The notes beneath the pieces were generated by a model. The model searched no databases, was not told the origin of the DNA, and saw only the letters and a list, made by a program, of their open reading frames with translations. Both the position numbers and the translations under genes were made by a program. A DNA stretch of 64,000 nt from Gemmatimonadales bacterium (GTDB lineage: Bacteria; Krumholzibacteriota; Krumholzibacteriia; LZORAL124-64-63): assembly GCA_019038745.1 (NCBI GenBank), contig JAHOYV010000022.1:62001-126000 (forward strand), given 5' to 3'. Shown one piece after another: positions 58,438 to 64,000 of the stretch (its first letter is position 1; each line of letters starts with the position of its first letter).

Positions 58438-58913
58438 CTGGGGTGTCGCTTTCGGGAGATCAAAATCTGTTAAGTCGGGTTATAATATTAAGGGTTTAAG
58501 AAAAGGGGGGCAAGTGTCTAGAACTATTATTTTCCAGCCAATTATGCCTAAGGATTATACCTAAGGGAGCCGGCGAAGTTTGACGAGTTGTCCTTCCAGA
58601 GCATATCGTCGCCCGTAGAGAATCCAGCAAAGTGATGGAACCCCATACACGCAAAAGGCGAAATGCAGAGAAGCTCAAGCTGCTGTGATAATAGTGCCGG
58701 CTCCCAAAGTTCAATATCTAACATTGTGTCTGACAAAAGGGAGCATAAACATCTTATATCTAAATCAGAATATCCGCAATGGGTTAATTGAAAAATAGTT
58801 AATAAACCAACTGGATGTTGGTTGGGGCAAACACTTAATTGCTTACAATTTGCTGTTAAATAAGCTCTTGCTGGCAGGCTCTCCCGGTTGAGTCTCTTTC
58901 AGGTAAAACCAGG

Positions 58914-61454
58914 CTATTTGAACAGGCCCTTGAGTTTTTTGCCCAGGTCCTCCTTAAGATCCTCCTTAAGGTCCTCTTGTAGATTTTCTTTGGCCTCCTT
59001 CGTCAGGGCTGAGTAGTCGATTTTCATTTTGGGATGTTTTAGGAACCCACTGACCGAAAGGGGCAGAGCAATCCGGTCGGGATTTTGGCCTCCCAGCAGT
59101 CCGGCCATTTTTCCGATCAATCCACCCGATTCCAGTAACTTGCGGGTTTGGCCGGACGAGAGCAGCAAGGACCCTTTGAAATCCATGGCTCCGTCAAGTC
59201 CATAGGAGCCGCCGAGAGTCAAATCGCCAAACGATCCCAGGCCTGTTCTCAGTTTCTCCAGGATCACTTTCCCGTTTTCAGCCCGGATTGAGGTTGAAAG
59301 GTTTTTCAGACCTTGTTCCTGCTGCAGCGTTTGTCCCACCTTGTCGGCCAAGGCGCTGAGTGCCGTATAGGTGGAACCGGAAGTGACCACTTTGCCGTTG
59401 TTCATATCGGCCAGGGAATCCAGCGTGAGGGATTGTTGGATGTCGACAGGGTCCAAGCCGGCTGCGGAGAATTCGCCGGCCAGATTGAATTTTCCGTAAA
59501 ACAACCCGCCGAATTCCGTGAATCGGTCCAGGAAATCATGGGCCTCGATCTGTTCGGCGGAGAAACTGCCGCTGTACCGGGGTTGCTGAATATCGTTCAG
59601 ATCGATGCCGGTGTGGCCGGAGGCCCGCCCGGTGTAGACGCGGGCTTGTGCGTCCAGGCAGTCGATCCGGCGATCCATGATTTCGACCCGTGCGGTGATG
59701 GCGGTGAACTCCACCTTACTGTAGATCAGAGTGTCGATGACCACGGTACCTTGGCCCACCAGATCGGGAAATTCGATCAGGATGACCGAATCGCCGGGAG
59801 CGGTAGTGGGAACGGTAGCCGCCCCGGGACTGGCCGTAGGGAAGAGCCGGTCGATATCCAGGCGCCGAGACTTCAGAGCGAAATCCACCTCGGGTTTGGT
59901 CGCCACGGCAGTGTTGTCACGCAGCTCGGGGGGTAGAAAATAGGGGAACGGATTATCCAGGGTTCCAGACAAGGAGAAAACGCTGGAAGGGGTCATCGCT
60001 TCCAGGTTTTGGACGGTGATCCGATCCAGATCGAATTCCAGGCTGCTTTCCAATTTTTCGACGGGCTCGGGAAGAGTGGCAGCGCTGAATCGAACATTGC
60101 TCAGGGTTAGCTGGCCGGAAAGCTGGAGGTTGTTCAGACCGAGTATGGTGCCAAGTGGCGGGCTGGGTAGAGGACTGGCTGTCGAACTGGTTTTGGGGCC
60201 GGGCAGGCTGGCGCTGAATTCCACCGCAAAGCCGGCGAGGCCGGCCAAGGTGGCTTTGAGCTGGGGCTCAAGGAACGGTTCGGCCATGGCCAGATCCACC
60301 GCGCCGGAAAGATGTCCACTGACTTCAGGTTCCATAAAATCCCGGACCGTGATTGCGCCGGTCAGAGGTTTGCCGCCAGCTGTGGCTTCCAGGATCGTGA
60401 ACTCCAGGTGGTTTGGTTTGAAAGTGGTTTTGGCTTCCAGAACCGCGATGTTGGCGGGAATGTCTTTCTGTTCCAACACCAGATCGTTCAAGGTCAGGGT
60501 GCCCTGGTAATCGAGAGGATCATCCCGCCCCGGTGCGAAATCCAGGTCGCAGGCCAGGGCGATCTCTCCGGAAATCCGAGTGTCTTTCAATTGTGTGATT
60601 ATCTCGGGCGGGGCCAGGGCCAGGATCTGTTCGCTTGTAATCCGCTGGGCCGACAAGTGGCATCGGGCTGTAAGTTCGTCCCCTCTGCCAGAAAGAACGC
60701 CGGTCAGGGAAAGAACGATGGAATTCAGGTCCAGATCCATGCTTTCGATTATTATTTCCGTGGTGGCCTGATCGTACTCGATGGTGAATTCCAGATGGGG
60801 TGTGAGATTCGGCAAGGTTGCATCGCCCAGCACAAGGAGACTGTCGACTTGGGCTGTTCCAACAGCACGCAAAAGGCTGGAAGCGGGACTCTCCAAACTG
60901 GACTGCATATCCAGACCGGCTAGGCGGGCCCCGGTCCCGGTATTTTCATCCAGGAATACAACCAACCCGTCGACGATTTGGATTCGGTCTATGGAGGCGG
61001 TCACGGGTTCGGGTCCGTCCGTTCGACTGTCGGCACTGGGAGCAGGGGTGGGGCTTTGGCCGGGAAAAGTAAAGTTGTCGGTCCCGTCGACTCGTTTGAG
61101 GGCGTGGATCACCGGCCGGTTGAGGATCAGGCGTTGGGCGCTGATCTCCCCCTTCAACAAGGGAATGATGGCCACTTTGAAATCGATATCCTCGGTCGTC
61201 AGAAAGGGTTCACCCTCGAAGCCGGCGGGGTTGTCCACTTTTACGTCGATCAGCCGCAACCCGAGCCCCCCGGCCAGGGAGAGATCGACGCGACCGATGC
61301 TTACTTCGCGGCCAAATATTTCCGACGCTTGGGCCAGGGCGAAATTCTTGGCTTTCTCAACCGGGAAGAAGAATTTGAAACCGATCACCAGCAGCAGAAA
61401 TAGTCCAGCGATTATTCCGACTGTAACGAGCAGGATCTTGCGCAGCTTCTTCAT
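58914..61454 (-). CDS. AsmA family protein
   Basis: N-terminal TM, REVSIGRVDLSLAGGLGLRLIDVKVDNPAGFEGEPFLTTEDIDFKVAIIPLLKGEISAQRLILNRP; C-terminal ADMNNGKVVTSG...GSFGDLTLGGSYGLDGAMDFKGSLLLS. Confidence 0.88.
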   Translation of the reverse strand: MKKLRKILLVTVGIIAGLFLLLVIGFKFFFPVEKAKNFALAQASEIFGREVSIGRVDLSLAGGLGLRLIDVKVDNPAGFEGEPFLTTEDIDFKVAIIPLLKGEISAQRLILNRPVIHALKRVDGTDNFTFPGQSPTPAPSADSRTDGPEPVTASIDRIQIVDGLVVFLDENTGTGARLAGLDMQSSLESPASSLLRAVGTAQVDSLLVLGDATLPNLTPHLEFTIEYDQATTEIIIESMDLDLNSIVLSLTGVLSGRGDELTARCHLSAQRITSEQILALAPPEIITQLKDTRISGEIALACDLDFAPGRDDPLDYQGTLTLNDLVLEQKDIPANIAVLEAKTTFKPNHLEFTILEATAGGKPLTGAITVRDFMEPEVSGHLSGAVDLAMAEPFLEPQLKATLAGLAGFAVEFSASLPGPKTSSTASPLPSPPLGTILGLNNLQLSGQLTLSNVRFSAATLPEPVEKLESSLEFDLDRITVQNLEAMTPSSVFSLSGTLDNPFPYFLPPELRDNTAVATKPEVDFALKSRRLDIDRLFPTASPGAATVPTTAPGDSVILIEFPDLVGQGTVVIDTLIYSKVEFTAITARVEIMDRRIDCLDAQARVYTGRASGHTGIDLNDIQQPRYSGSFSAEQIEAHDFLDRFTEFGGLFYGKFNLAGEFSAAGLDPVDIQQSLTLDSLADMNNGKVVTSGSTYTALSALADKVGQTLQQEQGLKNLSTSIRAENGKVILEKLRTGLGSFGDLTLGGSYGLDGAMDFKGSLLLSSGQTRKLLESGGLIGKMAGLLGGQNPDRIALPLSVSGFLKHPKMKIDYSALTKEAKENLQEDLKEDLKEDLGKKLKGLFK

Positions 61455-61521
61455 CGGATTCCTTTCACGATGGAACCTTGCCTCGCGTTACTTTCGCTAT
61501 GGCCTTCTACCCACTAATGTC

Positions 61522-62475
61522 TCATCTCAAGAATAGCAAAGCACCCCCGCCGATGGCCACGATAATACCAATAATGCTGCGCAACGATGGTTTGTCCCTG
61601 TATACGATCCAGGCTGGAAGGATCACGAAAATCGGCACCATCCCGAGCAGCACCTGGGCGATTCCCGCCTCGGTATTCTTGATTGCCACAACCGAAATCC
61701 AGACCGAGATGAAAGGCCCCATCAAAATCGCGATGACCAACGCGCCGACGCCTTTAGGGTCATTCAGACTCCGGGCCAACCGACGGACATCCTGGCGGGG
61801 GAAAACAACCAACCAGTAGGCGACCGCCGCCCAAACCATTCGTACCAGGGTAGCGCCCAGTGGGTCGACCCCCTCAATTTGTGGAGCGTCCATTCCGGCA
61901 GGGGTGCTGCCGGTCATACCCAACTTGGCAAATGCGCTGCCCAGCCCCTGCCCGGCAGAGGCAATCAGGGCCAGAAGGAGTCCGGTTCGCAAAATCCGGG
62001 GGTCGATGGTCCCAAAGATGCCACTGCCTTCGGCTTTGCCGATCGAGGCCATCACCACGCCACCGATAACAATGACGATTCCAGCCATCGCCCAAAGACT
62101 CAAGTGTTCGTCCAGCAAACTCCAGGCCAGGATTACGGTAAAAACGGGGGCCAGAGCCATTACGGCCATTGAACGCCGGGGCCCGATGGTGGTGAAGGCC
62201 TTGAAAAGGGCCGAGTCTCCTATGGCCAGGCCGACGACTCCGCTCAAACCAATCCACATTTGCTGGCTCCAGGCCATTCCTTCCGGCCAGATTCGGCCGG
62301 TCAGGACGAGGTGGGAAAGGAGCAGACACAGGGCGCCGCTGGGTAGTCGCAACAGGTTTACCGTGGTAACGCCCAAACGTTGGCCTGCGGTCGTGAAAAA
62401 GATGCTGGTCCACGAGAAGATGACGGCGGCCAGGATCGCCATGGTCTCGCCATAGAAGAGGAATGGGTGGTCCAA
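61522..62475 (-). CDS. EamA/DMT family transporter
   Basis: About 10 TM; FFTTAGQRLGVTTVNLLRLPSGALCLLL, GLAIGDSALFKAFTTIGPRRSMAVMALAPVFTVILAWSLLDEHLSLWAMAGIVIVIGGVV. Confidence 0.88.
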   Translation of the reverse strand: MDHPFLFYGETMAILAAVIFSWTSIFFTTAGQRLGVTTVNLLRLPSGALCLLLSHLVLTGRIWPEGMAWSQQMWIGLSGVVGLAIGDSALFKAFTTIGPRRSMAVMALAPVFTVILAWSLLDEHLSLWAMAGIVIVIGGVVMASIGKAEGSGIFGTIDPRILRTGLLLALIASAGQGLGSAFAKLGMTGSTPAGMDAPQIEGVDPLGATLVRMVWAAVAYWLVVFPRQDVRRLARSLNDPKGVGALVIAILMGPFISVWISVVAIKNTEAGIAQVLLGMVPIFVILPAWIVYRDKPSLRSIIGIIVAIGGGALLFLR

Positions 62476-62672
62476 TGTTTTTCCGCTCGTTGGTTTGAAT
62501 TAAGGGGTCACCTCGGAAACCCTCGACAATAATGCCGACATTTAACAGGAAAAAAGGGAGGTGTTGATCTATATTGCGAGCAGAATATTTTCCTGACGTT
62601 TGTCGAATCCGTCTTTGGCGGCGTCCGAGCCCAGAGTCAGTCTGCCCCGGCAGGCCCAGGAGGAATCCGATA

Positions 62673-64000
62673 ATGGCCATCGAAACGACCCCCCAAATGG
62701 TTAAGAATGTTTACGACAAGTCGCGGTCACGGTTGGACGTGGTACGCAAACGTCTGGGTCGACCCCTGACTTTGGCGGAGAAGGTCGTATTCGGGCATTT
62801 GGCTGATCCTCAGAATCAGGACCTTGAGCGGGGCGAAGCCACTCTGGCCCTGAATCCGGACCGGGTGGCGATGCAGGATGCTACAGCCCAGATGGCCATT
62901 CTTCAGTTCATGCAAGCCGGCAGAGACGAAGCCGCCGTCCCCTCGACGGTACACTGCGACCACCTCCTGTTGGGTCGCAAGGGCGCCGAGTTCGACAAGG
63001 CCCACGCTCTGGATCAGAACCGGGAAGTGTACGATTTCCTCAGCTCGGCTGCCGCCCGGTACAACCTGGGCTTTTGGAGGCCCGGCTCGGGAATCATCCA
63101 CCAGATCGTGCTGGAGAACTACGCGTTCCCCGGCGGATTGATCATAGGAACGGACAGTCATACCCCCAATGCCGGTGGCCTCGGCATGGTCGCTTGCGGC
63201 GTGGGCGGTGCCGACGCGGTGGACGTCATGGTGGGCATGAACTGGGAAGTGAAGGACCCCAAGCTTATCGGTGTGAAGCTGACGGGCGCATTAAATGGTT
63301 GGGCCGCTCCCAAAGATGTAATCCTCAAATTGCTGGGCATTCTGACGGTCAAAGGCGGCACCAACGCCATTGTCGAATACTTTGGACCGGGTGCCGCGGC
63401 CCTCAGCTGCACAGGCAAGGCCACGATCACCAACATGGGAGCCGAGCTGGGAGCCACGACCAGCATTTTTCCCTACGATGGGCACATGGCCGAATATCTC
63501 AAGGCGACCGCCCGGGCCGACCTGGCCGACTTGGCCGACGCCAATACTGATCTTTTGACCGCCGACCCCGAAGTGGCCGAGAATCCGGCCGATTTCTACG
63601 ACCAGATCGTGGAGATCGACTTGTCGACCCTGGAGCCTCACTTGGTCGGGCCCCACTCTCCGGACATCGCCCATCCGGTAGGACGGATGGCCGCCGATTG
63701 TCAGCGGGAGGGGTATCCCAAGGAACTGACAGCGGCTCTGATCGGCAGCTGCACCAACAGCTCCTACGAGGATATCTGTCGGGCTACGGATGTGGCCGAA
63801 CAGGCGCTGGCCAAGGGTCTCAAGATGAAGGCCCAGCTTTGGGTCAGCCCGGGCTCGGACAACATCTACGAGACCATCAAGCGAGATGGTCAGCTGGCCA
63901 TCCTGGAGGAATTGGGGGCTACCGTGCTGACCAACGCCTGCGGGCCGTGCATCGGCCAGTGGCAGCGCGATGACATGAAGGGGGACGAACGAAATTCCAT
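62673..64000 (+). CDS. Aconitate hydratase (mitochondrial-type), 3' end outside window
   Basis: Translation from 62673: [21 protein letters not shown]...TVHCDHLL...[47 protein letters not shown]...[13 protein letters not shown]...[11 protein letters not shown]. Confidence 0.92.
   Translation, partial: MAIETTPQMVKNVYDKSRSRLDVVRKRLGRPLTLAEKVVFGHLADPQNQDLERGEATLALNPDRVAMQDATAQMAILQFMQAGRDEAAVPSTVHCDHLLLGRKGAEFDKAHALDQNREVYDFLSSAAARYNLGFWRPGSGIIHQIVLENYAFPGGLIIGTDSHTPNAGGLGMVACGVGGADAVDVMVGMNWEVKDPKLIGVKLTGALNGWAAPKDVILKLLGILTVKGGTNAIVEYFGPGAAALSCTGKATITNMGAELGATTSIFPYDGHMAEYLKATARADLADLADANTDLLTADPEVAENPADFYDQIVEIDLSTLEPHLVGPHSPDIAHPVGRMAADCQREGYPKELTAALIGSCTNSSYEDICRATDVAEQALAKGLKMKAQLWVSPGSDNIYETIKRDGQLAILEELGATVLTNACGPCIGQWQRDDMKGDERNS

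Noticed and set aside
58496-58736. Short ORFs (61-72 aa) in the intergenic gap
   Set aside because: No recognisable domain or convincing ribosome-binding context; treated as non-coding.
1-64000. CRISPR arrays, tRNA/rRNA genes, integrases, prophage or toxin-antitoxin modules
   Set aside because: Looked for regular direct repeats, rRNA/tRNA-like sequence and typical proteins; none seen by eye. A tRNAscan/Infernal run would be decisive.

Overview
This 64 kb window reads as ordinary bacterial chromosome, densely coded and moderately GC-rich. It is probably Gram-negative: TonB receptor, OmpA-like, AsmA, DUF481-type proteins and several secreted proteins with 'YPNPFNP' C-terminal sorting domains. 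I saw no rRNA, tRNA, CRISPR array, phage or intact transposon. Main content in order: a cytosolic-looking substrate-binding protein / Cys-rich G3E-like GTPase / ABC ATPase cassette with no permease; an MBL-fold hydrolase; gamma-glutamyltransferase; a HEAT protein followed by modABC; a BlaI repressor overlapping an M56 peptidase that carries a C-terminal ExbD/TolR-like region; an SSS symporter; molybdopterin-binding and MOSC proteins; an M24 peptidase; OmpA and LVIVD-repeat proteins; MscS; a TonB receptor / YfiR-like / hybrid histidine kinase module; an ECF sigma factor coupled to a VWA protein with an anti-sigma-like N-terminus; a lytic transglycosylase; large secreted proteins; a cyclase/CaCA antiporter pair; an ADP/ATP-translocase-like + HEAT + cNMP-binding fusion; AsmA; EamA; and the 5' part of an aconitase gene. 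The most promising candidates for under-described biology are the permease-less SBP/GTPase/ABC cassette (1-2876), the BlaI / M56-ExbD fusion (9842-11888), the ECF/VWA pair (34987-37895), and small dispersed palindromic repeats. All functional calls come from reading motifs by eye, with no database searches.
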